In this document: in pieces, positions 44,588-55,822 of the stretch
Layout: the number at the start of each line of letters is the position of its first letter
How positions within the stretch are numbered: the stretch's first letter is position 1
Assembly (NCBI RefSeq): GCF_019175385.1
Contig: NC_083339.1
Span: 45,413,330-45,477,329, forward strand
DNA length: 64,000 bases
Direction: 5' to 3'
Source: Lycium barbarum
Lineage: Eukaryota > Streptophyta > Magnoliopsida > Solanales > Solanaceae
The notes under the pieces: model-generated
Seen by the model: only the letters and a program-made list of their open reading frames with translations
The model's database searches: none
Told to the model about the DNA's origin: nothing
Position numbers and translations under genes: made by a program

Positions 44588-45568
44588 CTACTGAAACTTG
44601 GCTGCCTTCTGTGTTAGCCTTGTTAAAGGCGCTGAAATTGAGGCAAATTTCTCTACAAACCTCCTGTAATACCCTGCTAGCCCTAGAAAACTGCGTACCT
44701 CAGTAGGCATCGTAGGTCTAGGCCAAGTCTTCACCGCCTCAATCTTCTGTGTATCTACCCGAATGCCATCAACTCCAATAATATGCCCCAAGAATGCTAC
44801 TGCGGTCAACCAGAATTCACATTTAGAGAACTTAGCATACAATTTCTGGTGCTGGAGTACTCTAAGTACCGTCCTCAAATGATCTGTATTCTCCTCTTAT
44901 GATCGTGAATAGACCAGAATATCATCAATAAACACAATCACGAACAGGTCAAGGAATGGCTTGAACACTCGGTTCATCAAATCCATAAATACTGCTGGAG
45001 CATTGGTAAGCCCAAAGGACATCACTCTAAACACATAATGCCTATATCGAGTCCTGAACGCAGTCTTGGGAATATCTGCCTCCTTCACCCGCACTTGATG
45101 ATAGCCTGACCGCAAGTCTATCTTCGAAAAACATTTAGCACCCTGCAGCTGGTCAAATAAATCATCGATCCTGGAGAGGGGATACCTATTCTTTATTGTT
45201 ACTTTATTCAGCTGCCTATAATCAATACACATCCGCAGCGACCCATCTTTCTTTCTCACAAATAATACCGGTGCTCCCCAAGGTGATGTACTGGGCCTGA
45301 TGAAGCCTTTTTCTAATAAATCTCTCGGTTGTTCCTTCAATTCTTTCAGTTCTGCAGCTGCCATTCTGTAAGGAGGAATAGATATGGGCTGAGTGTCTAG
45401 CAATACGTCTATAGTGAACTCTATCTCACGCTCAGGAGGAAGGCCTGGAAGTTCATCTGGAAATACATCGGGAAACTCGCTAACTATCAGCACTGACTGA
45501 AGAGTCGGCGCCTCTGCCTTCAGGTCATGCACCCGAACCAGATGATAAATATAACCCTTTCTGACCAT
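44588..45568 (-). pseudogene. M3 reverse transcriptase
   Basis: Two frames separated by one stop: 44897-45568 with [61 protein letters not shown] and the catalytic [11 protein letters not shown]; then TAA-type stop near 44895 and 44588-44878 with [20 protein letters not shown] and [17 protein letters not shown] (thumb and connection). The catalytic Asp pair is intact. Compared with E3 the same order and spacing hold. Confidence 0.88.
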
Positions 45569-45673
45569 CTTCTTTGCCTTGAGGTATGAAATAAACTTAC
45601 CCCTCGGCGATGCTGTATTTCCAATCCACTCTATAATTGGCTCTCCTGGGAACTGAAATCGGACTATCTTGCC

Positions 45674-45940
45674 TCAACAATCAACGTTAGCATAACAAGA
45701 AGCTAACCAATCCATACCCATAATAACATCAAACTCAGTCATATCTAGCTCTATCAGATCTTCCTTGGTGCAACGACTATATATGATCACCGAAAAATCT
45801 CTATATACTTGCCTTGCTATAACAGAATCTCCTACTGGTGTAGCTACCTCAAATGGTTCTATCGATTCAGGTTTTATCCCAATTCTACTAGCAACAAAGG
45901 GAGAAATATGTGATAATGTGGAGCCTGGGTCTATCAATGC
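45674..45940 (-). pseudogene. M3 aspartic protease (right end cut by E2)
   Basis: [19 protein letters not shown] at the N-terminal end is the retropepsin active site; [15 protein letters not shown] is at the C-terminal end, followed by a stop (Arg codon CGA to TGA is likely). E2 inserted directly before the active-site block; the upstream residues (SRDVYA) are at 55828 onward. Confidence 0.85.
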
Positions 45941-48276
45941 TGTTACACCTCGGAAAATTTCCCGTTGGTACGCAAGTAAATGAACTAATGATGTGTGCGA
46001 GGAGTGCGAGTGTATAATGTTTCATGGGAAATGTATGTAAAGGGATGTGGATGATTAGAATGAAAAGTCGAGAAATGAGAAAAATTGAAAGTTGGCAAAA
46101 CTGCTCAGTGGTCGTATAGTGCAAAATACGGACCGTAAAGTGCAATACGGTCCGTAAACTTGAGGTCGTAAACTGGCATGTCCAACTTCAACTTTCTGCC
46201 AGCTGAGGAAATGGCTAAAATACGACCTGGTGGACGGACCGTAAAGTGATTTACGGCCCGTAAACCATGGTCGTAAATCACCATGCATGCAGGCCAAAGT
46301 TTCTGGTTCTGCTTAAGCTTAAAAACGACCATGAGGGACGGTCCGTAAACTTAAATACGGACCGTAAACCTCCATGGACGACCACTGTTCACCCAGCACA
46401 GATTTTTCAATTCATTAAATATGAGGATCAAGACTTGTTTTATTTCATTTACAACATTACACAACTTCTCTCTAGAACTTCTCTCTACATTTAGTATATG
46501 AGTTTCCAAGGATTATAAGTCATCCATAACATTAAGACAAGTGAATCAAGGATAAGGGAGTCATCAAGGATCATCCAAGTCAAGAAATCCAAATGGAGAA
46601 AAACTAGGGTTTTGCTCAAAGAAGAGTATTATCAACCAAAGCTTGTTTCTACAACTTCTAAGGTAAGATTCATGATTTTTACAACATGTTTAAGGTATTG
46701 AAGAATTAAAATACATGGATTGTAGAAAATGTGGTCAACTAGGTCATGAATGATGAATAGTGACATTTTGAGAAATAGTTTGAATTGAGTTATGAATGTT
46801 GTTGTGTTGTGATATGAATGTGTTATAAATGGTATTAAGATCATGAACTAAACACTTTAGACGAATGGACGAAGATGGGTGTTATAATCATGAATGTGGG
46901 TGAATTAGAGGCAAATTGAGGAATCTAGATAATGTGGTTAATGTGAATGACTAATGGCCATTGTTATGACATTAATGAAGGTATAAACGCTAGCATTGGA
47001 AGGGAACGTGCAAGTGTAGAATAGTTCGATGGAAAGGTATGTAAGGCTAACCCTTCTTTCATAAGGCATGGTTCTTGGCCAAATTCCTAAATTCCTCTAT
47101 ATGAGTATGTTGTCTCCACATGGTTGGCATTCCGAGCTCATAAGCTCACGACCCTCGATATGTACTATGATTTTACTATGTTCCTCGCTTGACGAGTAAG
47201 TCCATAATGTAGATGTAACGATAGTGATGAGGATAGAAATGATGATGAGAGTAAAATGAGATTAAAGATGCTTACGAGCTATGATGTATGTATATGTGCC
47301 TATGAAGGGCTATAATGATACCCCGAGCTTATAACGCCGGGTAGGATATGTATATATGTATATGATTATGTGTAAAGTATGTATACGATTACGTAACGCG
47401 CGCATACCTCTGCAGAGGGTACGGATAACCCTGATGCCTTGGTAGGGCCAGGTATGTATGACCTTGAGCTTTGGTTGGCCAAGTATGTATAAGACACCGA
47501 TCCCATGAGGTCGGGTATGCTATGTAAATGCTATGTATATGAAATGACTATGTATATAATATGAATATGAATGTGAAAAGACTATGTATAGGAATACGAA
47601 TAAGGACATGTATACGAATATGAGCACAAGTATGGTACGAGTATTATTATGGGATACGAACGGCGGTGTGTGCAAGAAAGCGACATGATGATGATATTAC
47701 TGTCTCCCCTCCTATGCTATCTTCATATGATATCTATTATGCTTCTATATTGATGTTGATCATGCTTTACATACTCAGTACATTGTTCGTACTGACGTCC
47801 TTTTGTTAGTGGACGCTGCGTCATGCCCGCAGGTGCGCAGGGAGACAGAGTTGATCCTTAGCTGCTTATTCGGAGATTTCATAGAGAGCTCCATTTCCTT
47901 CTAAGCCATATCTTTTGGGTACTCAATCTTTTGTGTATATAATTATGGGCATAGCGGGGTCCTGTCCTGCTAATGTGATATGTTATACTCTTAGAGGCTC
48001 GTAGACATTTGTGTGTGTGGGTAGATGTGTTTGGCCTTGTCGGCCTATGCTTTGTATATCATTTTGTCGGCCACGTTGGCCCATGTATATTGATGTGGCA
48101 TGAATGCCTATGATGATATAAATGTGCGGTTGTCCATATGGGACTAGTTGACGAATGAATGGAAATGCATGTATGATTATGGGGATCACCTAGATGTAAG
48201 TATAAGAGTAAGCTAAGAGGGTGCTCGGGTGGGTTAGCACCGGGTGCTCGTCGCGGCCCCGAGTCGGGTCGTGACA
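45941..48276 (+). repeat. E2 5' LTR
   Basis: U3 (to about 46440) is packed with TACGGACCGTAAA/TACGGTCCGTAAA words at 46125-46160, 46225-46265 and 46335-46370. A TATA-like TTAAATATG is near 46413. Donor-like sites are CTAAG/GTAAGATTC (G at 46663) and AAAG/GTATGTAAGG (G at 47037). The three-hairpin module is at 47765-47832 and a GCGGGGTCCTGTCCTGC hairpin at about 47954-47970. Ends GGTCGTGACA. Confidence 0.92.
46125..46370 (+). repeat. Inverted-repeat word cluster in the E2 U3
   Basis: Six full ACGGxCCGTAAA words and several GTCGTAAA half-words. Two pairs form strong inverted repeats: GGACCGTA/TACGGTCC at about 46132-46155 and ACGGTCCGTA/TACGGACCGT at 46338-46347 and 46356-46365. The 3' LTR (53670-53920) and S1 (29650-29925) have equivalent clusters. 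Confidence 0.8.
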
Positions 48277-48280
48277 AAAG

Positions 48281-48292
48281 TGGTATCAGAGC
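48281..48292 (+). other. E2 primer-binding site (initiator tRNA-Met)
   Basis: TGGTATCAGAGC four bases (AAAG) after the LTR end. Confidence 0.92.
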
Positions 48293-48335
48293 AGTTCAGT
48301 CCTAGGATGTGTCTACGAGCCGTGTCTAGTAGAGT

Positions 48336-48375
48336 CTTGGTTATGGGTGTGTTGCGTGCCACAGTTATAAACGAG
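48336..48375 (+). ncRNA. Leader stem-loop of E2 (diverged)
   Basis: CTTGGTTAT (48336-48344) and ATAAACGAG (48367-48375) pair with one mismatch and one wobble; the inner GTGTG/CCACA pairing is kept. Same position as in L1, L2 and E3. Confidence 0.4.
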
Positions 48376-48486
48376 AAGCTGTGGACATCTTTGGAATATA
48401 TGACCTTCTTTCTTCATAAGAATCATGCGATAGAGCTATGATGTAAGAAATTCTTATTCCTAAATCGTGTGTTGTGTATTTCAGAG

Positions 48487-48936
48487 ATGCCTAAAAAGAA
48501 AAAGGCTACGGTAGCCCAAAAGGGCAAGACGGTGGCAGAAAAGCGGGCTGAAAGAGCACCGCCACCGGTAGTAGAGGAAGATGAGTCCCAGAGTGTGGCT
48601 CAATCTCAGTCCTCCCAGACAGTGCCTATTACTGAGGAGCACGTGGGAGCCTCAGCCCCAGCTCCAGCTCCTCCACCGAATGCTTCAGGCCAAGATGTGA
48701 GAGAGGCCATTAATTTGTTGACTCAGTTGTTTGCGGCCCAGACTCAGAGGCCAAGCGCAGGGCAAGGTGACAGGACTGTTAGTGCAAGGGCCCGTGACTT
48801 CATTGCTTTGAAACCCCCGAAATTCTTTGGGTCGAAAGTGGAGGAGGATCCCCAGGACTTTATTGATGGTATGCTAAGGACACTCCGGTTGATACATGCT
48901 TCAGACACCGAATCGGTGGAGCTAGCGACAGATTGA
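48487..48936 (+). pseudogene. E2 gag, N-terminal part, frameshifted
   Basis: I choose the ATG at 48487 (MPKKKKATVAQKGK) because a gag with this basic N-terminus follows an acceptor-like site in E3 as well; an in-frame ATG at 48469 lies within the putative intron. A Pro/Ser/Glu-rich stretch follows, then DVREAINLLTQLFAAQTQRP, ALKPPKFFGSKVEEDPQDFIDGM, the start of the gag domain, and SDTESVELA. The frame then breaks near 48925 (net loss of one base modulo three), giving TD and a stop. The correct continuation, RLRDVSIQWY, is in the next frame. Confidence 0.85.
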
Positions 48937-50405
48937 GGGATGTCTCAATCCAGTGGTATACGGTTTGGATGGCTTCGCGGGGAGGCAATGCACCTCTGCC
49001 GGTATGGCAAGAGTTTGTCGATGCTTTTCTCCGTCACTACATGCCTCCAGAAGTTCGGCGAGCTAGGGCCGATAAATTGTTGAATCTGAGGCAAGGTAGC
49101 ATGAGTGCTACAGAGTATAGTCTCCGCTTCAATTCCTTGGCTAGGTATGCTTCGGCCATGGTAGCGGATATGGGCGATCGGGTGCACCGGTTTGTGAAAG
49201 GCCTAGGGCCACACTTGATGGATAAATGTTTGACTGCGTCCCTTCAGGATGGCATGGATATTGCACGCATTCAGGCACATGCTCAGGAATTAGAGGAACA
49301 CCTACAGCAGCGGAGAAATGAACGTGAGCAGGATAGGGGCCATAACAAGAGGGCCAGACCTTCGGGTTCGAGGAGCGAGTCCAGGGGCGGACACAGACAG
49401 CAGTTTCCCAGCCATTCAGGCCATTCTATGACCAGTACACCTCCACAGTTCACGGGGCAGAGATTTGACAGATCTACTCGTTCCGAGCCGAGTCAGGGTT
49501 ATTCGGGGTCTCAATTTAGAGGTGATTCAGGCCAGCCAAGGCCACCCATACCACGATGTTCTCAGTGTGGAAAGTTGCATTGGGGTCAGTGCCGATCAGA
49601 TTTAGACGCTTGCTATTCATGTGGTCGGCCAGGCCATATTATGCGTGATTGCCCCTCAGTGCAGGGTAGAGGTAGGACCCAGCCATCAAGGTCGGTAGCC
49701 GGATCTTCGGCATCTGTACGCCCTACGGGGCTAGGTTCACATGCGCCAGTCGACCATGGTAGGGGTAGGGGCAGAGCTCCCAGTACTAGCGGTCCTCAGC
49801 ACCGTATTTATGCTTTGGCTGGACGCCAAGATCTTGAGTCTTCTCCTGATGTGGTCACAGGTATATTATCGGTATTTTCTCATAATGTATATGCTTTGAT
49901 TGATCCGGGCTCCACATTATCATATGTTACTCCATATATTGCGGGTCGATTTATAATTGAGCCGGAGTCTATCAAACCTTTTGAGGTGTCTACACCCGTG
50001 GGTGAATCGGTAATAGCTAGCCGAGTATATAGGAATTGTGTGATTGTGATTTGTGATCGTCGTACCATGATTGATTTGCATGAGCTAGAAATGGTAGATT
50101 TTGACATTATTATGGGCATGGATTGGTTGGCTTCTTGTTATGCCAATGTTGATTGCCGAATGAAGATGGTTCATTTCCAGTTTCTGGGAGAACCACTCTT
50201 AGAATGGAAAGGGAATTCGGCATCACCAAAAGGTAGGTTTATTTCCTATCTAAAGGTAAGGAAGATGATCACGAAAGGGTGTATTTATCACCTCGTGCGA
50301 GTTCAAGATGTAGAAGCTGAGTCGCCAACTCTTCAGTCAGTTCCGGTAGTGAACGAATTTCCGGATGTGTTCCCGGAAGAGCTTCCAGGCCTTCCTCCCG
50401 AGTGA
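48931..50405 (+). pseudogene. E2 gag domain, zinc knuckles, protease and RT start
   Basis: Continues gag after the frameshift: FVDAFLRHYMPPEVRRARAD, YSLRFNSLARYA, an RNA-binding basic region, a short Cys cluster CSQCGKLHWGQC and a full CCHC knuckle CYSCGRPGHIMRDC (49611-49652). Then come IYALAGRQDLESS and the protease active site [18 protein letters not shown] (catalytic Asp codon at 49902), [15 protein letters not shown], and the linker [24 protein letters not shown]. It ends at TGA (50403-50405) where relatives have Arg (REIDFAI), a likely CGA to TGA change. Confidence 0.9.
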
Positions 50406-51459
50406 GAGATAGATTTTGCGATTGATGTGTTGCTAGACACTAAACCTATATCTATTCCTCCCTATAGGATGGCACCCGCAGAGTTGAAAGAGTTGAAGGA
50501 GCAATTAAAAGACTTGCTTGAAAAAGGCTTCATTAGGCCTATTTCATCCCCGTGGGGAGCACCCGTATTGTTCGTCCGGAAGAAGGATGGCTCTTTGAGA
50601 ATGTGCATTGATTATCGGCAATTGAATAAAGTGCCAATTAAGAACAAGTATCCCCTCCCGAGGATTGATGATTTATTTGATCAATTGCAAGGTGCCAAAT
50701 GGTTTTCAAAGATTGATTTGAGGTCCGGGTATCACCAAGTAAGAGTTAGGGAGAAAGATATCCCTAAGACAGCTTTCAGAACAAGATATGGCCATTTCGA
50801 GTTCCGAGTAATGTCGTTTGGGCTAACTAATGCACCGGCAGTGTTTATGGACTTAATGAACAATGTATTCAGGCCTTTTCTGGATATATTCGTGATTGTA
50901 TTCATCGATGATATCCTAGTGTATTCTAGATCCGAGGCAGAACATGCGGATCACTTGCGTGTTGTCCTGGAGTTCTTCGAACTCGAGAGTTATTCGCGAA
51001 GTTGTCCAAATGCGAGGTTTGGTTGAAGTCAGTGGCATTTCTGGGCCACATTGTTACAGCTGACGGTATTCGAGTGGATAGCCAAAAGATTGAGGCCGTG
51101 AAGACCTGGCCAAGGCCCACGACCCCTACGGAGGTTCGTAGCTTTTTAGGCTTAGCCGGTTATTACAGAAGATTTGTTGAAGGTTTCTCTTCTATTTCTG
51201 CACCGCTCACCAAGTTGACTCAGAAGTCAACTAAGTTTCAATGGACAGATGCTTGCGAGCGTAGTTTCCAAGAGTTGAAAGACCGACTGACTTCAGCCCC
51301 AGTCTTGACACTTCCAGAGGGATTGGAAGGATATGTTATTTATTGTGATGCTTCAGGCGTCGGGCTAGGCTATGTATTGATGCAAAATGGCAAGGTGATT
51401 GCGTATGCTTCTAGACAATTACGGAAACATGAGCAGAATTATCCTACCATGACTTAGAA
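50406..51459 (+). pseudogene. E2 reverse transcriptase and RNase H N-terminal part, two frameshifts
   Basis: RT reads through [73 protein letters not shown] and the catalytic [11 protein letters not shown] (FIDD at 50901-50912). Near 50971 one base is missing, probably one G of a G run, and the thumb ([22 protein letters not shown]) continues in another frame to [17 protein letters not shown] and the RNase H start [14 protein letters not shown]. Near 51450 one C appears to be missing (NYPT then MT stop), so HDLELAAV shifts frame. Confidence 0.88.
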
Positions 51460-52782
51460 TTGGCCGCGGTGGCCCATGCTTTAAAGATATGGAGACATTA
51501 CTTGTATGGTGTCCACGTGGATATTTATACAGATCATAAGAGTCTCCAGTACATCTTCAAGCAGAAAGAGTTGAATTTGCGGCAACGACGATGGCTAGAG
51601 TTGTTAAAAGACTATGATGTTGAAATCCTATACCACCCCGGAAAGGCAAATGTTGTGGCTGATGCTCTTAGCCGTAGGTCGATGGGAAGTCTAAGTGAGG
51701 TACGACCAGAAAAGAAAGAGATGGCCCGTGATCTTCAGCAGTTAGCTAGCCTAGGAGTCCGAGTGGTGGACTCACGTAGCAGCGGAGCTACTATTCAGAA
51801 TTCAGCAGTTTCATCGTTAGTAGCGGAAGTAAAAGAGCGACAATATGAGGATCCTATGCTAATGCAGTATAGAGATACACTCCCTCAGAAGGAGGATTCA
51901 TCATTTGACATTTCGGAAGACGGAGTTCTCCGATGTCAAGGCAGGTTATGTGTTCCCGATGTGGCAGGTCTATGCCATCAGATTTTGAGAGAAGCTCATT
52001 GTTCCCGTTACTCCGTTCACCCCGGAGCGACGAAAATGTATCATGATCTTAAGGCTATATACTGGTGGAATGGGATGAAGAAAGTCGTAGCAGAATTCGT
52101 AGCTCAGTGTCCTAATTGCCAACAAGTGAAGATAGAACACCAAAAGCCGGGTGGCTTATTGCAAGCTATAGAAATCCCAACTTGGAAGTGGGAAGTGATT
52201 AATATGGATTTCATTACAGGGTTACCCCGTTCTCGACGTAAATATGATTCTATATGGGTGATCGTGGATAGGCTCACAAAGTCAGCGCATTTCTTACCGG
52301 TCAGAACGACCTATATGGCAGAAGATTATGCCAAGCTTTATCTTAAAGAGATAGTGAGACTCCATGGCGTTCCGGTATCTATTATCTCCGATAGAGGAAC
52401 TCAGTTTACAGCCAAGTTTTGGGGGTCTTTCCAAGAAGGTTTAGGGAACCAAGTGCGCCTAAGCACGGCATTTCACCCACAGACCGATGGGCAAGCTGAA
52501 CGTACTATTCAGACTCTTGAAGATATGTTACGGGCATGTATGATAGATTTTGGAGGAAATTGGGATGACCATTTGCCACTCATTGAGTTTGCTTACAATA
52601 ACAGTTACCATTCTAGCATTCAAATGGCACCGTATGAAGCTCTATATGGGCGAAAGTGTAGGTCCCCAATTGGGTGGTTTGAAACCGGAGAAGCTAAGTT
52701 GATAGGGCTAGACTTGGTCCAGCAAGCAATAGAGAAAGTTAAGCTCATACAAGATCGGTTGCTAGCGGCTCAAAGTCGTTAG
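51460..52782 (+). pseudogene. E2 RNase H C-terminal part and integrase
   Basis: A 440-codon frame: [54 protein letters not shown], then the integrase HHCC domain ([27 protein letters not shown]) and DDE core with Asp in INMDFITGL (52207), Asp in [13 protein letters not shown] (52390) and Glu in DGQAERTIQ at the 35-residue spacing. [18 protein letters not shown] follows. It ends at TAG after AAQSR where relatives read Gln (QKSYAD). The catalytic residues are all present. Confidence 0.9.
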
Positions 52783-53280
52783 AAGTCCTATGCGGATAAT
52801 CGTCGAAGAGACTTAGAGTTCCTAGTTAAGAATTGGGTATTCTTGAAAGTGTCTCCAATGAAAGGCGTTATGAGATTTGGCAAAAAGGGGAAGCTCAGTC
52901 CCCGGTATATCGGACCCTATGAGATTATACGCAAAATAGGCAAAGTGGCCTACGAGCTAGATCTACCTCCGGATTTGGAGTCAGTCCATCCAGTATTTCA
53001 TGTCTCGATGCTTCAGAAGTGTGTTGGAGATCCTACGAGGATCGTCCCAGTGAATGATATTCAAGTGACAGAAAAGTTAACTTATGATGAAATGCCCATT
53101 TCCATATTAGATAGGCAAGTACGGAGGCTTAGAAACAAAGAAGTGGCCTCAATTAAAGTGTTGTGGAGAAATAACAATCGAGAGGAAATGACATGGGAAG
53201 CGGAAGAGAATATGCGATCCAAATACCCACATTTATTTCGGCCCTTGGAAGAGGTCCAAGATGAGACGTCAAAATCATAA
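52783..53280 (+). pseudogene. E2 integrase GPY/F module and chromodomain
   Basis: After the TAG the same frame continues with KSYADNRRRDLEF, VFLKVSPMKGVMRF, SPRYIGPYEIIRKIG, VHPVFHVSMLQKCVG, ISILDRQVRRLRNKE and the chromodomain-like VKVLWRNNNREEMTWEAEE, KYPHLFRP. TAA at 53278-53280 is the natural end. In live relatives this block binds chromatin and directs integration to heterochromatin. Confidence 0.88.
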
Positions 53281-53486
53281 GGTATGCATGTTTTCCCTTT
53301 TATACATTCAGGTCGTGTGTGGCAAAATTTCTAGTGATGTTGTATTATTGCCTTGTGAGGCATTGTTATTGTGGGTTGTTGTGACAGGGTGGTAGTGCAA
53401 CATTACAGAGGAAACTCTGGCAAGATTTTTATAGGATTCCCCAAGCCTTTAACATTCGAGGACGAATGTTCCTAAGGGGGGTAGAA
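53281..53486 (+). other. E2 3' non-coding region and polypurine tract
   Basis: About 200 non-coding bases ending with CATTCGAGGACGAATGTTCC and the tract AAGGGGGGTAGAA directly before TGTTACACC. The block before the tract is also inverted-repeat-like (ATTCGAGGACGAAT) and is shared with L1 and L2. Confidence 0.85.
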
Positions 53487-55822
53487 TGTTACACCTCGAA
53501 AAATTTCCCGTTGGTACGCAAGTAAATGAACTAATGATGTGTGAGAGGAGTGCGAGTGTATAATGTTTCATGGGAAATGTATGTACAGGGATGTGGATGA
53601 TTAGAATGAAAAGTCGAGAAATGAGAAAAATTGAAAGTTGGCAAAACTGCCCAGTGGTCGTATAGTGCAAAATACGGACCGTAAAGTGCAATACGGTCCG
53701 TAAACATGACGTCGTAAACTGGCATGTCCAACTTCAACTTTCTGCCAGCTGAGGAAATGGCTAAAATAAGACCTGGTGGACGGACCGTAAAGTGATTTAC
53801 GGCCCGTAAACCATGGTCGTAAATGACCATGCATGCAGGCCAAAGTTTCTAGTTCTGCTTAAGCTTAAAAACGACCACGAGGGACGGTCCGTAAACTGAA
53901 ATACGGACCGTAAACCTCCATGGACGACCACTGTTCACCCAACACAGATTTTTCCATTCATTAAATATGAGGATCAAGACTTGTCTTATTTCATTTACAA
54001 AATTACACCACTTCTCTCTAGAACTTCTCTCTACATTTATTATATGAGTTTCCAAGGATTATAAGTCATCCATAACATTAAGACAAGTGAATCAAGGATA
54101 AGGGAGTCATCAAGGATCATCCAAGTCAAGAAATCCAAATGGAGAAAAACTAGGGTTTTGCTCAAAGAAGAGTATTATCAACCAAAGCTTGTTTCTACAA
54201 CTTCTAAGGTAAGATTCATGATTTTTACAACATGTTTAAGGTATTGAAGAATTAAAATACATGGATTGTAGAAAATGTGGTCAACTAGGTCATGAATGAT
54301 GAATAGTGACATTTTGAGAAATAGTTTGAATTGAGTTATGAATGTTGTTGTGTTGTGATATGAATGTGTTATAAATGGTATTAAGATCATGAACTAAACA
54401 CTTTAGACGAATGGACGAAGATGGGTGTTATAATCATGAATGTGGGTGAATTAGAGGCAAATTGAGGAATCTAGATAATGTGGTTAATGTGAATGACTAA
54501 TGGCCATTGTTATGACATTAATGAAGGTATAAACGCTAGCATTGGAAGGGAACGTGCAAGTGTAGAATAGTTCGACGGAAAGGTATGTAAGGCTAACCCT
54601 TCTTTCATAAGGCATGGTTCTTAGCCAAATTCCTAAATTCCTCTATATGAGTATGTTGTCTCCACATGGTTGGCATTCCGAGCTCATAAGCTCACGACCC
54701 TCGATATGTACTATGATTTTACTATGTTCCTCGCTTGACGAGTAAGTCCATAATGTAGATGTAACGATAGTGATGAGGATAGAAATGATGATGAGAGTAA
54801 AATGAGATTAAAGATGCTTACGAGCTATGATGTATGTATATGTGCCTATGAAGGGCTATAATGATACCCCGAGCTTATAACGCCGGGTAGGATATGTATA
54901 TATGTATATGATTATGTGTAAAGTATGTATACGATTACGTAACGCGCGCACACCTCTGCAGAGGGTACGGATAACCCTGATGCCTTGGTAGGGCCAGGTA
55001 TGTATGACCTTGAGCCTTGGTTGGCCAAGTATGTATAAGACACCGATCCCATGAGGTCGGGTATGCTATGTAAATGCTATGTATATGAAATGACTATGTA
55101 TATAATATGAATATGAATGTGAAAAGACTATGTATAGGAATACGAATAAGGACATGTATACGAATATGAGCACAAGTATGGTACGAGTATTATTATGGGA
55201 TACGAACGGCGGTGTGTGCAAGTAAGCGACATGATGATGATATTACTGTCTCCCCTCCTATGCTATCTTCATATGATATCTATTATGCTTCTATATTGAT
55301 GTTGATCATGCTTTACATACTCAGAACATTGTTCGTACTGACGTCCTTTTGTTAGTGGACGCTGCGTCATGCCCGCAGGTGCGCAGGGAGACAGAGTTGA
55401 TCCTTAGCTGCTTATTCGGAGATTTCATAGAGAGCTCCATTTCCTTCTGAGCCATATCTTTTGGGTACTCAATCTTTTGTGTATATAATTATGGGCATAG
55501 CGGGGTCCTGTCCCGCTAATGTGATATGTTATACTCTTAGAGGCTCGTAGACATTTGTGTGTGTCGGTAGATGTGTTTGGCCTTGTCGGCCTATGTTTTT
55601 TATATCATTTTGTCGGCCACGTTGGCCCATGTATATTGATGTGGCATGAATGCCTATGATGATATAAATGTGCGGTTGTCCATATGGGACTAGTTGACGA
55701 ATGAATGGAAATGCATGTATGATTATGGGGATCACCTAGATGTAAGTATAAGAGTAAGCTAAGAGGGTGCTCGGGTGGGTTAGCACCGGGTGCTCGTCGC
55801 GGCCCCGAGTCGGGTTGTGACA
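53487..55822 (+). repeat. E2 3' LTR
   Basis: Same length as the 5' copy. Donor-like AAG/GTATGTAAGG at G 54583. In the three-hairpin module (55311-55379) the H1 arm has one transversion (CAGAAC for CAGTAC). Ends GGTTGTGACA against GGTCGTGACA in the 5' copy. Confidence 0.92.

Larger units (their letters stand above)
47037..48484 (+). other. Putative leader intron of E2
   Basis: AAAG/GTATGTAAG at 47037 fits a plant 5' splice site, and GTGTTGTGTATTTCAG ending at 48484 fits a 3' splice site two bases before the gag ATG. Splicing would remove the LTR end, the primer site and the leader stem-loop. Support is motif and position, plus the same arrangement in E3; there is no transcript evidence. Confidence 0.4.
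45941..55822 (+). mobile_element. E2: full-length Ty3/gypsy chromovirus with broken gag-pol
   Basis: 9,882 bp from TGTTACACCTC to GGTTGTGACA, with the exact duplication AATGC (45936-45940 and 55823-55827). LTRs are both 2,336 bp (45941-48276 and 53487-55822). Primer site, gag, protease, RT, RNase H, integrase, chromodomain and purine tract are all in the expected order on the plus strand. The coding part has three frameshifts and two nonsense codons. About 30 differences between LTRs were counted by eye, strongly concentrated in the first 550 bases (see findings). It lies in M3 on the opposite strand. Confidence 0.95.
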
